Below, one piece after another: positions 1-8,151 of a DNA stretch of 64,000 nucleotides (position 1 is the stretch's first letter; each line of letters opens with the position of its first letter). The position numbers were made by a program, and so were the translations under genes. Under the pieces are notes generated by a model. The model was not told the DNA's origin and made no database searches. It worked only from the letters and a program-made list of their open reading frames with translations. This stretch comes from an uncultured Oscillospiraceae bacterium (GTDB lineage: Bacteria > Bacillota > Clostridia > Oscillospirales > Oscillospiraceae). The stretch is from NCBI GenBank assembly GCA_947632175.1, contig CANROC010000008.1, positions 81,637 to 145,636 on the forward strand, read 5' to 3'.

Positions 1-1049
1 AGGAGTTCGGCATGAAGATCGGCACCCCCGTCACCGGCAAGATGGTGGCGGCCCTCCACAGGCTCGGCTTTGACAAGGTCTACGACACCAACTTCGGCGC
101 GGACCTCACCATCATGGAGGAGGCTAACGAGCTGGTCAACCGCATCAAAAACGGCGGCGTCCTCCCGATGATCACCTCCTGCTCCCCCGGCTGGGTCAAC
201 TACGCCGAGTACTATTACGGAGATCAGCTGGACCATCTGAGCTCCTGCAAGTCCCCCCACGAGATGTTCGGCGCCATCGTCAAGAGCTATTTCGCCGAGA
301 AAAACGGCCTGGACCCCAAGAACATCTTCGTCGTCTCTGTCATGCCCTGCACCGCCAAGAAGTTCGAGAAGGAGCGGGACCAGCTGAAGAACGCCGACGG
401 CCTTCCCGACGTGGACTGCGTCCTCACCACCCGCGAGCTGGGCGCGCTCATCCGCAGAAGCGGCATCAACTTCCAGAAGCTCCCCGACGAGGAGTTTGAC
501 CAGGACCTCCTGGGCGAGTACACCGGCGCGGGAGTCATCTTCGGCGTCACCGGCGGCGTCATGGAGGCCGCCCTGCGCACCGCCTACCACATCCTCACCG
601 GCAAGGAGCATGAACTTGTGAAGTTCGAGCAGGTCCGGGGCCTGGAGGGCATCAAGGAGGCCGCCATCGACATCGACGGCACCACCGTCAATGTGGCCGT
701 GGCCCACGGCATGAAGAACGCCAAGGTCCTGATGGATGAGGTCCGCGCGGGCACCAGCAAGTACACCTTCATCGAGATCATGGGATGCCCCGGCGGCTGT
801 GTGGCCGGCGGCGGCCAGCCCTACGTGAAGCCCTGCTTCCTGCCCAACGAGGACATCGACATCCTGGACACCTATAAGGCCAAGCGCTCCGCCGCCCTCT
901 ACAGCGAGGACGAGCGCCAGACCGTCCGCCAGAGCCACAACAACACCCAGATCCAGCAGCTCTACGCTGACTACCTGGGCGAGCCCTGCGGCCATAAAGC
1001 CCACGAGCTCCTCCACACCACCTACGCCGCCCGCGAGCGGTTCAACTAA
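1..1049 (+). CDS. [FeFe]-hydrogenase catalytic subunit, 3' part only
   Basis: This is the C-terminal part of an iron-only hydrogenase, which reversibly reduces protons to H2 at the H-cluster in anaerobes. The gene begins upstream of the window; the first in-frame codon is at base 3, and the ATG at 12 is internal because the residues before it (EFG) already fit the family. All three H-cluster signatures are visible: TSCSPGW near base 175, MPCTAKK near 343, and the final motif ending GCPGGCVAGGGQP near 785-825. The tail after base 830 fits the small-subunit domain, with GEPCGHKAHELLH. The N-terminal FeS domains lie outside the window, so the subgroup cannot be decided. The gene ends just before a double hairpin terminator. 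Confidence 0.95.
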   Translation, partial: EFGMKIGTPVTGKMVAALHRLGFDKVYDTNFGADLTIMEEANELVNRIKNGGVLPMITSCSPGWVNYAEYYYGDQLDHLSSCKSPHEMFGAIVKSYFAEKNGLDPKNIFVVSVMPCTAKKFEKERDQLKNADGLPDVDCVLTTRELGALIRRSGINFQKLPDEEFDQDLLGEYTGAGVIFGVTGGVMEAALRTAYHILTGKEHELVKFEQVRGLEGIKEAAIDIDGTTVNVAVAHGMKNAKVLMDEVRAGTSKYTFIEIMGCPGGCVAGGGQPYVKPCFLPNEDIDILDTYKAKRSAALYSEDERQTVRQSHNNTQIQQLYADYLGEPCGHKAHELLHTTYAARERFN

Positions 1050-1058
1050 ACACGATCA

Positions 1059-1118
1059 GGGGCGGGTCCCAGACCCGCCCCAAAGCTTTTTTATCGCGCC
1101 GAAAGGCGCAATTTTTTT
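1059..1118 (+). terminator. Two successive hairpins after the hydrogenase gene
   Basis: A GC-rich palindrome (GGGGCGGGTC, short loop, GACCCGCCCC) at 1059-1081 is followed by a T-rich run. A second hairpin, GCGCC-GAAA-GGCGC at 1096-1109, is followed directly by seven Ts. Both look like intrinsic terminators for the hydrogenase transcript. Confidence 0.75.
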
Positions 1119-1127
1119 GCGAAAAAG

Positions 1128-1156
1128 TTGACAACGTCAATAAATTGCGCTACAAT
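1128..1156 (+). promoter_or_regulatory. Sigma-A promoter of the RelB-like gene
   Basis: TTGACA at 1128-1133 and TACAAT at 1151-1156 are separated by 17 bp, matching the vegetative consensus at 11 of 12 positions. It lies 31 bp upstream of the antitoxin start. Confidence 0.8.
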
Positions 1157-1160
1157 GCAC

Positions 1161-1171
1161 ATACAATGTAT
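1161..1171. promoter_or_regulatory. Candidate autoregulatory operator
   Basis: ATACA-A-TGTAT is an 11-bp palindrome with perfect 5-bp arms. It sits at the expected transcription start, between the -10 box and the ribosome-binding site of the RelB/DinJ-like gene. RelB-family antitoxins are ribbon-helix-helix DNA binders that repress their own promoters at short palindromes, so this is the natural operator candidate. That role is inference. Confidence 0.4.
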
Positions 1172-1186
1172 GAAGGGAGCACTTTT

Positions 1187-1438
1187 ATGAGCCAAGTGAC
1201 ACTGAGCGTGCGGATGGATGAGGACGTAAAGCGGCTTTTTGACGCGTACTGCGCCGAGATGGGGATGAACGCGTCGGTGGCGGTCAACATCTTCGCGAAG
1301 ACCGTCATTCGCCAGCGCCGTATCCCGTTTACCATCGCCGCCGACCCCATCGAGGCCGCCCTGGACGAGGCCGACGCCGAGGCCGCCCAATCCCCGCGCC
1401 TCCTGACCCATCAGGAGGTCTTCTCGAAAAAAATATAA
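1187..1438 (+). CDS. RelB/DinJ-family antitoxin, no adjacent toxin
   Basis: This 83-residue protein has the layout of a RelB/DinJ ribbon-helix-helix antitoxin: an N-terminal strand (SQVTLSVRMDEDVK), two helices with MGMNASVAVNIFAKTVIRQRRIPF, and an acidic C-terminal tail that would normally clamp a RelE/YafQ-type toxin. The ATG at 1187 is chosen because GAAGGGAG lies about 9 nt upstream, and an upstream in-frame ATG (1145) would overlap the -10 box. No toxin gene follows; the next 280 bp are repeats and the next gene is on the other strand. It may be an orphan regulator or the survivor of a decayed toxin-antitoxin pair. It has its own strong promoter and a palindromic operator candidate. Confidence 0.8.
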   Translation: MSQVTLSVRMDEDVKRLFDAYCAEMGMNASVAVNIFAKTVIRQRRIPFTIAADPIEAALDEADAEAAQSPRLLTHQEVFSKKI

Positions 1439-1720
1439 GTAGGGGCGGGTTCCAAACCCGCCCGTTTTTTCGCAACCGCCCAGTCATCGGCGGGCGGGTT
1501 TAGAACCCGCCCCTACCAAAAAGGTTTGCGCCGCTTTGCGGCGCAATTTTTTATAAAGGCGGCGCGAAGCGCCGCAACCTTATTCCCCTCGACCCCTTTT
1601 TCGGAAAAAGGGGTGCCGCCGCAGCGGCGGGGTATTCGAGCCCGTTGCCCGTCGCTGAGGCTGACGGGAGGCGCATTTCGGAACCACCCCTGTCATAGCG
1701 TGGCCCCCATCAAGCCAGCG
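1439..1720. repeat. Repeat-rich convergent intergenic region
   Basis: This gap lies between the 3' ends of the RelB-like gene and the AlkZ-related gene. It starts with a terminator-like palindrome (GGGCGGGTT, loop, AACCCGCCC, T6) at 1443-1470, has another palindrome of the same family at 1491-1516, then the 119-bp multi-hairpin element, then a CCCGTC/GACGGG hairpin near 1650-1670. No coding sequence is supported. Confidence 0.8.
1528..1646 (+). repeat. 119-bp multi-hairpin element, copy 1
   Basis: One of three copies in the window (others 7637-7754 and 55120-55232). It contains four hairpins in a row: GCGCCGC/GCGGCGC, GCGGCGC/GCGCCGC, CCCCTTTTT/AAAAAGGGG and CCGCCGC/GCGGCGG, separated by short constant spacers, and ends in GTATTCGAGCCCGT. 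Copy 1 differs from copy 2 at only four of about 118 positions. No protein is encoded; it resembles a REP or MITE-like element. Confidence 0.85.
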
Positions 1721-2395
1721 TCACCCTTTCATCACCCTCCACACCTCTCCCTCCTCCACGTCCGGTAATATGCTCTTCAGCTGCCCGAGGATGCGTAAGC
1801 GTGATTCCTCGGGCGGCTTGTCGTAGGAGGCGGTCACGGCCTCGCCGCCCAGTTGGGACTCCGGGGTGGTGTACTGGGCGATGCCCCAGCCGTAGGGGCG
1901 GCCGTGGCGGTCCAGGGGGTAGACGAAGTCCGCGACGGTGACGTAGGTCTGCATCTGCAGGCGCGTGATGACGGTGTCGAAGCCGTGAGCGCCGCCCTTG
2001 CCGTACCCCAGAAGCTCCCTAAGGTCCACCGAGAGGATGGGGCCGCGGGCGATGGCGTCATAGACGTCCCGGTCCTTGACGCTGGCAAGGCCGTCGTCAA
2101 AGCGGGCGTCGAAGTCGTAGCCGTCCCGGCGGAAATTGGCAAGCTCGGGAAGCCACTGGCGGCTGACGAACCCCGCCTTGCCGCGAAAGAGCTTGCCGTA
2201 GACGCATTTGCCCGACCGCGCCGCCGGGCCTTTCCACTCCCAGGGACCGTCCACGCCCTCGGCAAACCACAGCTCCCGGGGACAGCACTCCTCCACGGAG
2301 AAGCCGGGGATCCGGTTCACGAAAAACGGCAGAAAGCCGATCTCCTCCACCAGCGCGATCAGCGCCTCGGGGCTTCGAAGCTCGGGAAATCTCAT
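1721..2395 (-). CDS. AlkZ-related protein
   Basis: The 224-residue protein resembles the 'AlkZ-related' proteins common in Clostridia, which carry part of the winged-helix fold of AlkZ/YcaQ DNA glycosylases but are shorter. Visible blocks include GFLPFF near residue 20, WFAEGVDGPWEWKGP near 43-57, YGKLFRGKAGFVSR near 66-79, YDFDARFDDG near 93-102 and FDTVITRLQMQTYVTVADF near 137-155. Function is unknown; a DNA-repair role is only suggested by the name. AAGGAGG lies about 9 nt upstream of the ATG. It is the second gene of a two-gene minus-strand unit, 12 bp after the ArsP_2-type transporter gene. Confidence 0.7.
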   Translation of the reverse strand: MRFPELRSPEALIALVEEIGFLPFFVNRIPGFSVEECCPRELWFAEGVDGPWEWKGPAARSGKCVYGKLFRGKAGFVSRQWLPELANFRRDGYDFDARFDDGLASVKDRDVYDAIARGPILSVDLRELLGYGKGGAHGFDTVITRLQMQTYVTVADFVYPLDRHGRPYGWGIAQYTTPESQLGGEAVTASYDKPPEESRLRILGQLKSILPDVEEGEVWRVMKG

Positions 2396-2407
2396 AACGC
2401 GGCCTCC

Positions 2408-3265
2408 TTAAAAAACCACGCCCGCCAGGTCCAGGGCGATGCCGACGACCACGGAGACGGCCAGAGTGTAGCCTAAGATCTTCACGTTGTCCCCCATGGC
2501 GCGGCGGTTGATGCGAAAGAGCACCAAAAGCCCCACGCCCGAGGCGGACAGCAGGCCCGCGATGAGGCTTCCGGCGGTCATGGCCCCGGAGAGGTAGAGC
2601 TCGGTGATGAGGATGCTGGCGGCGCAGTTGGGGATGAGCCCCACCAGGGCCGAAATCACGGGACCGATCACAGGCTTATTGAGGATGAGGGAGCTCAGAT
2701 TTTCCTCCCCGATGAAGTGGAGAAGCAGGCCCAGGGCCAGGTTGATGATCAGCACAAAGGCGGCGATCTGGACGGTGTGGAGAAGCGCCGAGACGAAGAT
2801 GCCGTGCTCCTCACAGCCGCAGTTCTCCTCCTCACACATCCGGTGGAGGTCCACCGTCTCCCCCTCGTGGCGGCAGAGGCGAAAAAGCTTGTCCGCCAGG
2901 ATGCCGGCGAGGATGCCGGCCAGGAGCTTGACGCCTAAGATTTTCAAAATCGTCCCCGCCCCCACGGCGCGGGAGATCATGATGGGGAGCATCTCGTCGG
3001 AGGTGGACAGGAACACCGCAATGAGCGTCCCGGCGGAGATGAGCCGCTGGGCAAAGAGGTTGGAGGCCGAGGCCGAGAAGCCGCATTGGGGCACGATCCC
3101 CAGCGCCGCCCCCACAAAGGGCCCCCAAAGGCCCGACTGGCGCACCAGCCGCACCGAGCCGGCCTGCGCCCGCTGCTCGATGAACTCCAAAACGAGATAG
3201 GTGAGATACAGAAACGGCAGGAGCTTTAAAGTGTCCAGCGCCGCGTCCAGGATGATGTCGACCAT
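2408..3265 (-). CDS. ArsP_2-type putative heavy-metal exporter
   Basis: This 285-residue protein has about eight to ten hydrophobic segments arranged as two related halves. The repeated motifs PQCGFSASASNLF (near 60) and IPNCAASILITELYLSGAMTAGSLIAGLLSASG (near 215-245) fit the putative 10-TM heavy-metal exporter family (ArsP_2). Members are variously annotated as arsenic efflux proteins or manganese transporters, and the substrate cannot be decided here. A central cytosolic loop (about residues 130-155) is rich in Cys, His and Glu (CRHEGE, HRMCEEENCGCEEHG), a plausible metal-sensing or metal-handling site. It is the first gene of a two-gene unit with its own promoter and a GGAGG site upstream. 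Confidence 0.8.
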   Translation of the reverse strand: MVDIILDAALDTLKLLPFLYLTYLVLEFIEQRAQAGSVRLVRQSGLWGPFVGAALGIVPQCGFSASASNLFAQRLISAGTLIAVFLSTSDEMLPIMISRAVGAGTILKILGVKLLAGILAGILADKLFRLCRHEGETVDLHRMCEEENCGCEEHGIFVSALLHTVQIAAFVLIINLALGLLLHFIGEENLSSLILNKPVIGPVISALVGLIPNCAASILITELYLSGAMTAGSLIAGLLSASGVGLLVLFRINRRAMGDNVKILGYTLAVSVVVGIALDLAGVVF

Positions 3266-3297
3266 GCTTGCCTCCGTTTGATTTGCTGTAATCTATC

Positions 3298-3326
3298 ATT
3301 TTACCATCACAGGGACGATTTCGCAA
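3298..3326 (-). promoter_or_regulatory. Promoter of the ArsP_2-type gene
   Basis: On the minus strand TTGCGA and TAAAAT are spaced by 17 bp, about 30 bp upstream of the start codon. Confidence 0.55.
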
Positions 3327-3393
3327 GGATTTTTTGTTTATGTCATCTTATCCAAAAAGTTGAGGAGAATTTTGAAAAGATTTGTTCAAGGTA

Positions 3394-3422
3394 TTGCTTT
3401 TTCCTCTGAAAAATAGGATAAT
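3394..3422 (+). promoter_or_regulatory. Promoter of the pectate lyase gene
   Basis: TTGCTT (3394-3399) and GATAAT (3417-3422) are spaced by 17 bp, about 44 bp upstream of the chosen start. Confidence 0.5.
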
Positions 3423-3465
3423 AGGGACAGGCTTGGCCAAAAATTTCAAAGGAGGAGATGCACCC

Positions 3466-6400
3466 ATGAAGCATCCGGCAAAGAGGGCGCTCACGTTCGC
3501 GCTGGTCCTCGCGATGCTCCTGAGTACCGCCGCCGTGACGGCTCTGGCGGAGGAGGACACGCTGCCCGTCGCGCCGAATCCCGACGCCAACGTCCATGTG
3601 CTGGAGGCCAGCGCCCTCAAGGCCTTCGCCGCCGGCGAGAAGAAGGACGGGGACACCGAGACGGTGGGGGACTACTTCACCGTCATCTACTCCGCCAAGT
3701 CCAAGGTGGACGGCAGTGAGAAGAAATGGGACGACGGCTATGCCTCCGCCCAGCGCATCAACTTCGGCGGCAAGGCCGCCACGGACAAGAACGCCGTGAA
3801 GTTCACCACCGCCGGCCCCGCCACGGTGAAGCTCTGGTGGGCGCAGGGCGGCGACGACAACCGGGAGTACGCCATTCTCAACGCCGCCGGCAAGGTGGTC
3901 GTCAAGACCTCCGGCACGTATGAGAAGAACAAGGCGTATCTGTCCACTCTGGAGCTTCCCGAGGCGGGCGCCTACTTCCTGGGCGGCGAGACCAGCAACA
4001 ACTACCTCTTTAAGCTCCAGGTCACCGAAGGCGCCGGCGTCAAGGCCCCCCGGGCCGCCTGGGCGGGCGTGGCCGCCCCCGCCATCAAGAGCGTGGAGCC
4101 GGACCCCAAGGACCCCGGCAAGGTGAACGTCACCGTTACCGCCGCCGTAGGCCATGACGGCGCGGATGAGGTCACCGTCACCATGCGCGACGGCGACGGC
4201 TGGCAGCTCAAGACCGCGAGCTCCCTGGCCGAAAAGGACGAGCACACGCTGACCTTCACGCCCGCCGGCACCGGCAAGGTGGTCTTCGCCGTGACGGCCG
4301 CCCGCGAGGGCGAGAAGACCGTCCACGCCGGCGCGGAGACGAAGGACTTCGACTTCGTCCTCCCCCTGGGCGTGCCCGTGATGAAATACGCCGTCAACGA
4401 CGGCAAGGGCGGCCTCACCGTGGAGTGGAATCCCGTGCAGGAGGCCACCGGCTACACCGTCAAGGCCGGGGCCAAGACCGTCACCACCGCCGGCCTCAAC
4501 GCCACCAAGGCCGAGGTAAGCGGCCTCACAATTGGCGACGGCATCGAGGTCACCGTGACCGCCCTGCGCGGCGAGGAGACGGGCAAGCCCTGTAAGGCCC
4601 TGCAAGTCACGGTGTCCGACGAGGCGGAGATCGCCTGGGTCTTCTCCGCCTTCGGCACCAGCACCAAGCCCGAGAACGACACCTGTGAGGTCCTGGACGA
4701 CCACACCGTCCGGGTCGTCTCCCAGGAGGGCAAGGGCAAGATCCAGCCCACCGCCGAGGACGGCCTGGCCTTCTACTACACCGCCGTCGACCCCAAGACC
4801 ACGAATTTCGTGCTCACCGCCACCGCCAACGTCAACACCTGGACGTATAACAACGGCCAGGAGGGCTTCGGCATCGGCGTTCTGGACCGGGTGGGCGTCC
4901 ACGGCAGTACAGCGCCGGTGTGGACCAACTCCTTCCTGCTGGCGGTGACGGGCCTGAGCTCCGTCTCCAACAAGCGGCTGGGCGTGGGCGCTCTGGCGCG
5001 CACCGGCGTCACCGCGTACGCCTCCACAAAGCCCGACGGCTTCGCCGGCACTTGGCTTGCCGACCTGAGCGGCGTCGCCGACGACGCGGCCAGGAACCTG
5101 GTGGGCAACTGCTCCAACCAGGCGTCCCTGGATACCCGCGGCCCCACTCTCAGCCCCGCGCTCACGTCCTTCAAGCTGAAGCTTGAGAAGAACGACGAGG
5201 GGTACTTTGTGACCTACACCGACCACAACGGCGTCGCGCACACCGAGAAGTATCCCGGGGAGCTCAGCCAGGTGGACGATTCCGTCTACGTGGGCCTGTT
5301 CGCCGCCCGCACTATGGACGTGACCTTCAGCGACATAAGCTTCACCACCTCCGCCGCCTCCGGCTCCTCCGGTACCGGCGAACCCGATGCCGGGGAGAAG
5401 ACCGCCGCGCCGGACTTCACCTTCAAGAACCCCGCCGTCTCCAACCGGGAGAGCTTCGAGCTTGACCTGCGGGTCAACGTCAGCGGCAGGGCGGTGGTCA
5501 CCGACAGCGCCGGCCGGGAGCTCTTCAAGGGCGTCGTGGAGGCCGGGAAGACCCTGATCCCCGTGACCCTCGCCGCCGGGGACAACACTTTCACCGCCGT
5601 GGTGACCCCCGACAAGGACGCCCTCACCGCCGACGGGGCGAGGCTCACAAGCTATGCCGCCGTGACGGTCACCACCGCCGTCCGGTACGCCGTGGACGAG
5701 CGGACCACCATCTACGTCGCCCCCAACGGCGTCCCCGGCGCCAAGGGCACACAGGCCGAGCCCACCACCCTGGCCGACGCCCTCAGGAACCCGGCTCCCG
5801 GCGCCGTCATCCTCCTCATGGAGGGCACCTACCGCTACACCGAGGGCGTCACCGTGGAGCGGGGCATCAACGGCACCGCATCCAAGCCCATCACACTGAA
5901 GGCCGATCCCGCCGCCGCTACCCGCCCCGTCCTCGACTGGGGCGAGCAAGGCAACGGACTGCGCGTTAACGGCGACTGGTGGCATTTGATCGGCTTCGAC
6001 TCCACCCGTTCCGCCGCCAAGGGCGTCCACATCGGCGGCAACCACAACGTGGTGGAGAGGGTCTGCACCTATGAAAACCTGAATACGGGCATCTCCGTCA
6101 GCCGCATCAACTTCGGCGACGATATCCCCGACTGGCCCAGCTACAACACCTTCCTCAACTGCTCCTCCTGGCTCAACGCCGACGCCGGCTACGAGGACGC
6201 CGACGGCTTTGAGGCCAAGCTCACCTGCGGCGTGGGCAACGTCTTCGACGGGTGCGTCGCCGCCTACAACGCCGACGACGGCTGGGACCTCTTCGCCCGG
6301 GGCGCGTCCATCGGCGCCGTCACCGTCAAAAACTCCGTGGCATTCAAGAACGGCTTTGACATCGTGGACGGCAAGGAGGTCAACGCCGGCAACGGCAACG

Positions 6401-7425
6401 GCTTCAAGCTCGGCGGCGGCAACATCCCCGTGGAGCACACCATCGTCAACTCCATCGCCTTCGACAACAAGGCCAACGGCTTTACCTGCAACTCCAACCC
6501 CAGCGTGAAGGTGGAAAACTGCACCGCCTACAATAACGGCAAGGGCAACCTGGCGCTCTACACCAACGTGGAGGACCTGGACACCGCCTTCGAGGTCACG
6601 GGCTTCCTCTCCTACAAGGGCGGCAGTGACGACAGCATCGCCCCCAGGGGCGGCCAGAACAAGGCCGACTACATGAAGGCCGGCGACTACTACCAGGGCA
6701 ACGTCTCCGGCGAAGCGGTGAGTGATACGTGGTTCAAGTCCCTGGATACCGGGAAAGCCATCGCCTCCGGCATCACCCGCAACGCCGACGGCACCGTCTC
6801 CATGAACGGCTGCCTGGAGCTCACCAGTAAGGCCCCCAAGGACACCGGCGCGCGCCTCCCCGGCGGCCAGGGCGCCAACTACCGGGACGTGATCCCCAGC
6901 GCGTGGTACTCCGAGGCCGTCTATGAGCTGCTGGAGAAGAGCATCATGAACGGCACGGACCCGGCGGCTTTCTCCCCGGACGGGACGGCCCTGCGGGCCA
7001 TGGTCGCCACGGTCCTCCACCGCCTCGCCGATACCCCCGCCCCCAAGGCCGACAGCGCCTCCACGGACGTCCAAAAGACCGACTGGTTTGCCAAGGCCGT
7101 GGCCTGGGTAGAGGAGAACGGGATCATGACCGGGAAGGACGGCAAATTCGATCCCGACGGCGCCATCACCCGCGAGGAGGCCGTCAAGGCCCTCTACCTC
7201 TACGCCAAAATGGCCGGTCAGGACGTGGACGTCACCGCCTCCGTGGCCCTCCGGGGCTTCCGTGATGCCGGGGAGCTGGACGAGGACAACGTGGACGCCA
7301 TGACCTGGGCCGTCAGCCGCGGCATCATCAACGGCACCTCCGCCAACACACTCTCCCCCAAGAGCCCCCTCACCCGCGCCGAGCTGGCCGTGATTTTGTC
7401 CAGATTTTTGAAGTACGGCAAATAA
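3466..7425 (+). CDS. Secreted, SLH-anchored PL9-type pectate lyase
   Basis: A 1319-residue surface enzyme predicted to cleave pectate by beta-elimination. The ATG at 3466 follows AAAGGAGGAG. A signal peptide covers residues 1-28 (ending TALA). Residues about 40-740 hold beta-rich, probably fibronectin-like and carbohydrate-binding modules. From about 745 to 1080 there is a right-handed beta-helix of polysaccharide lyase family 9 type: TIYVAPNG at its start, then DADGFEAKLTCG and YNADDGWDL (Ca-binding aspartates) and NGFKLGG (likely catalytic lysine, by family analogy). Three S-layer homology repeats occupy about 1138-1319 and would hold the enzyme on cell-wall polymers. It stands alone with its own promoter, with no sugar transport genes adjacent. 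Base composition matches its neighbours. Confidence 0.88.
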   Translation: MKHPAKRALTFALVLAMLLSTAAVTALAEEDTLPVAPNPDANVHVLEASALKAFAAGEKKDGDTETVGDYFTVIYSAKSKVDGSEKKWDDGYASAQRINFGGKAATDKNAVKFTTAGPATVKLWWAQGGDDNREYAILNAAGKVVVKTSGTYEKNKAYLSTLELPEAGAYFLGGETSNNYLFKLQVTEGAGVKAPRAAWAGVAAPAIKSVEPDPKDPGKVNVTVTAAVGHDGADEVTVTMRDGDGWQLKTASSLAEKDEHTLTFTPAGTGKVVFAVTAAREGEKTVHAGAETKDFDFVLPLGVPVMKYAVNDGKGGLTVEWNPVQEATGYTVKAGAKTVTTAGLNATKAEVSGLTIGDGIEVTVTALRGEETGKPCKALQVTVSDEAEIAWVFSAFGTSTKPENDTCEVLDDHTVRVVSQEGKGKIQPTAEDGLAFYYTAVDPKTTNFVLTATANVNTWTYNNGQEGFGIGVLDRVGVHGSTAPVWTNSFLLAVTGLSSVSNKRLGVGALARTGVTAYASTKPDGFAGTWLADLSGVADDAARNLVGNCSNQASLDTRGPTLSPALTSFKLKLEKNDEGYFVTYTDHNGVAHTEKYPGELSQVDDSVYVGLFAARTMDVTFSDISFTTSAASGSSGTGEPDAGEKTAAPDFTFKNPAVSNRESFELDLRVNVSGRAVVTDSAGRELFKGVVEAGKTLIPVTLAAGDNTFTAVVTPDKDALTADGARLTSYAAVTVTTAVRYAVDERTTIYVAPNGVPGAKGTQAEPTTLADALRNPAPGAVILLMEGTYRYTEGVTVERGINGTASKPITLKADPAAATRPVLDWGEQGNGLRVNGDWWHLIGFDSTRSAAKGVHIGGNHNVVERVCTYENLNTGISVSRINFGDDIPDWPSYNTFLNCSSWLNADAGYEDADGFEAKLTCGVGNVFDGCVAAYNADDGWDLFARGASIGAVTVKNSVAFKNGFDIVDGKEVNAGNGNGFKLGGGNIPVEHTIVNSIAFDNKANGFTCNSNPSVKVENCTAYNNGKGNLALYTNVEDLDTAFEVTGFLSYKGGSDDSIAPRGGQNKADYMKAGDYYQGNVSGEAVSDTWFKSLDTGKAIASGITRNADGTVSMNGCLELTSKAPKDTGARLPGGQGANYRDVIPSAWYSEAVYELLEKSIMNGTDPAAFSPDGTALRAMVATVLHRLADTPAPKADSASTDVQKTDWFAKAVAWVEENGIMTGKDGKFDPDGAITREEAVKALYLYAKMAGQDVDVTASVALRGFRDAGELDEDNVDAMTWAVSRGIINGTSANTLSPKSPLTRAELAVILSRFLKYGK

Positions 7426-7481
7426 CCGGCTTTCCCGCCGGAGGGAACGGGCGGCACTTTTCCGCTTTCTCCCGATGGGCG

Positions 7482-7520
7482 TATTATACCACAAAATAAG
7501 TAGTTTGTCAAGTATTTTTA
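7482..7520 (-). promoter_or_regulatory. Conserved promoter-like unit, copy A (antisense)
   Basis: Read on the minus strand: AATACTTGACA, 17-bp spacer ending TTTTGTGG, then TATAATAC. Both hexamers are perfect consensus (TTGACA, TATAAT). It points leftward into the 3' end of the pectate lyase gene, whose stop is 57 bp away. Spacer end and flanks are shared with copies B, C and D. Confidence 0.7.
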
Positions 7521-7530
7521 AGCAAAAAAG

Positions 7531-7563
7531 CACGGGCGGGTCCCAAGCCCGCCCGCGTTTTTT
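7531..7563 (+). terminator. Terminator-like palindrome
   Basis: CGGGCGGGT, short loop and GCCCGCCCG, followed by a run of Ts. It probably stops transcripts of the pectate lyase gene, although it lies 105 bp after the stop codon. Confidence 0.5.
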
Positions 7564-7636
7564 TCGGTACCGCCCCGTCATCCCACCTTCGCTGCCCCCC
7601 TGCCCCCCTCCTACGAGGAGGGGGCTTAAAAAGGAT

Positions 7637-7754
7637 GCGCCGCATAGCGGCGCAATTTTTTATAAAGGCGGCGCAAAGCGCCGCATCCTTATTCCCCTCG
7701 ACCCCTTTTTCGGAAAAAGGGGTGCCGCCGCAGCGGCGGGGTATTCGAGCCCGT
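7637..7754 (+). repeat. Multi-hairpin element, copy 2
   Basis: The same element as at 1528-1646. The differences fall in the loop of the first hairpin (TTT to ATA), in the loop of the second (GAA to AAA) and in one unpaired base; the stems are unchanged. Downstream sequence to about 7945 is also shared with the copy at 55120. Confidence 0.85.
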
Positions 7755-8110
7755 GGAGCGTAACGGATGCTTCCGGTAAACGAAACTTACTGCGTGCGGG
7801 CCGCCAGGAGTGGCGGCCCCTACAGGGTAAGTTATGGGAAACGTTCCGAAAATTCGCGCACCGCCTCCGTCTCGGAGCCCCCTCCTCGTAGGAGGGGGGC
7901 AGGGGGGAAGCGAGCGTTGGATAACAGAGCGGTTCCGGCAAATCGAACCAGCTCCATTCACGCCGCACGGGCCGCCACTCCTGGCGGCCTGCGTTGCAGG
8001 GTTCGGATTGTTTTCGATAAACGCCGTAGGGGTCGCCGAGGACGGCGACCCCTACGGCGGCGGGGGGGTTAGTGGGCGGGTTGAAACCCGCCCGTACATG
8101 TAAAAATACT

Positions 8111-8151
8111 AAAAAATACTTGACAAATCGCTAATTTTGTGGTATAATACA
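8111..8151 (+). promoter_or_regulatory. Conserved promoter-like unit, copy B (antisense)
   Basis: AATACTTGACA, 17-bp spacer ending TTTTGTGG, then TATAATAC (TTGACA 8120-8125, TATAAT 8143-8148), a perfect sigma-A consensus. It points rightward into the 3' end of the adenosylhomocysteinase gene, whose stop is 25 bp away; no plus-strand gene follows until 9542. Together with copy A it brackets the repeat cluster as an inverted pair. Confidence 0.75.

Noticed and set aside
3343..7581. A 1412-codon open frame on the minus strand
   Set aside because: It lies opposite the pectate lyase gene and arises from GC-rich codon bias. It has no ribosome-binding site, low-complexity Gly/Val/Asp content and no recognisable domain.
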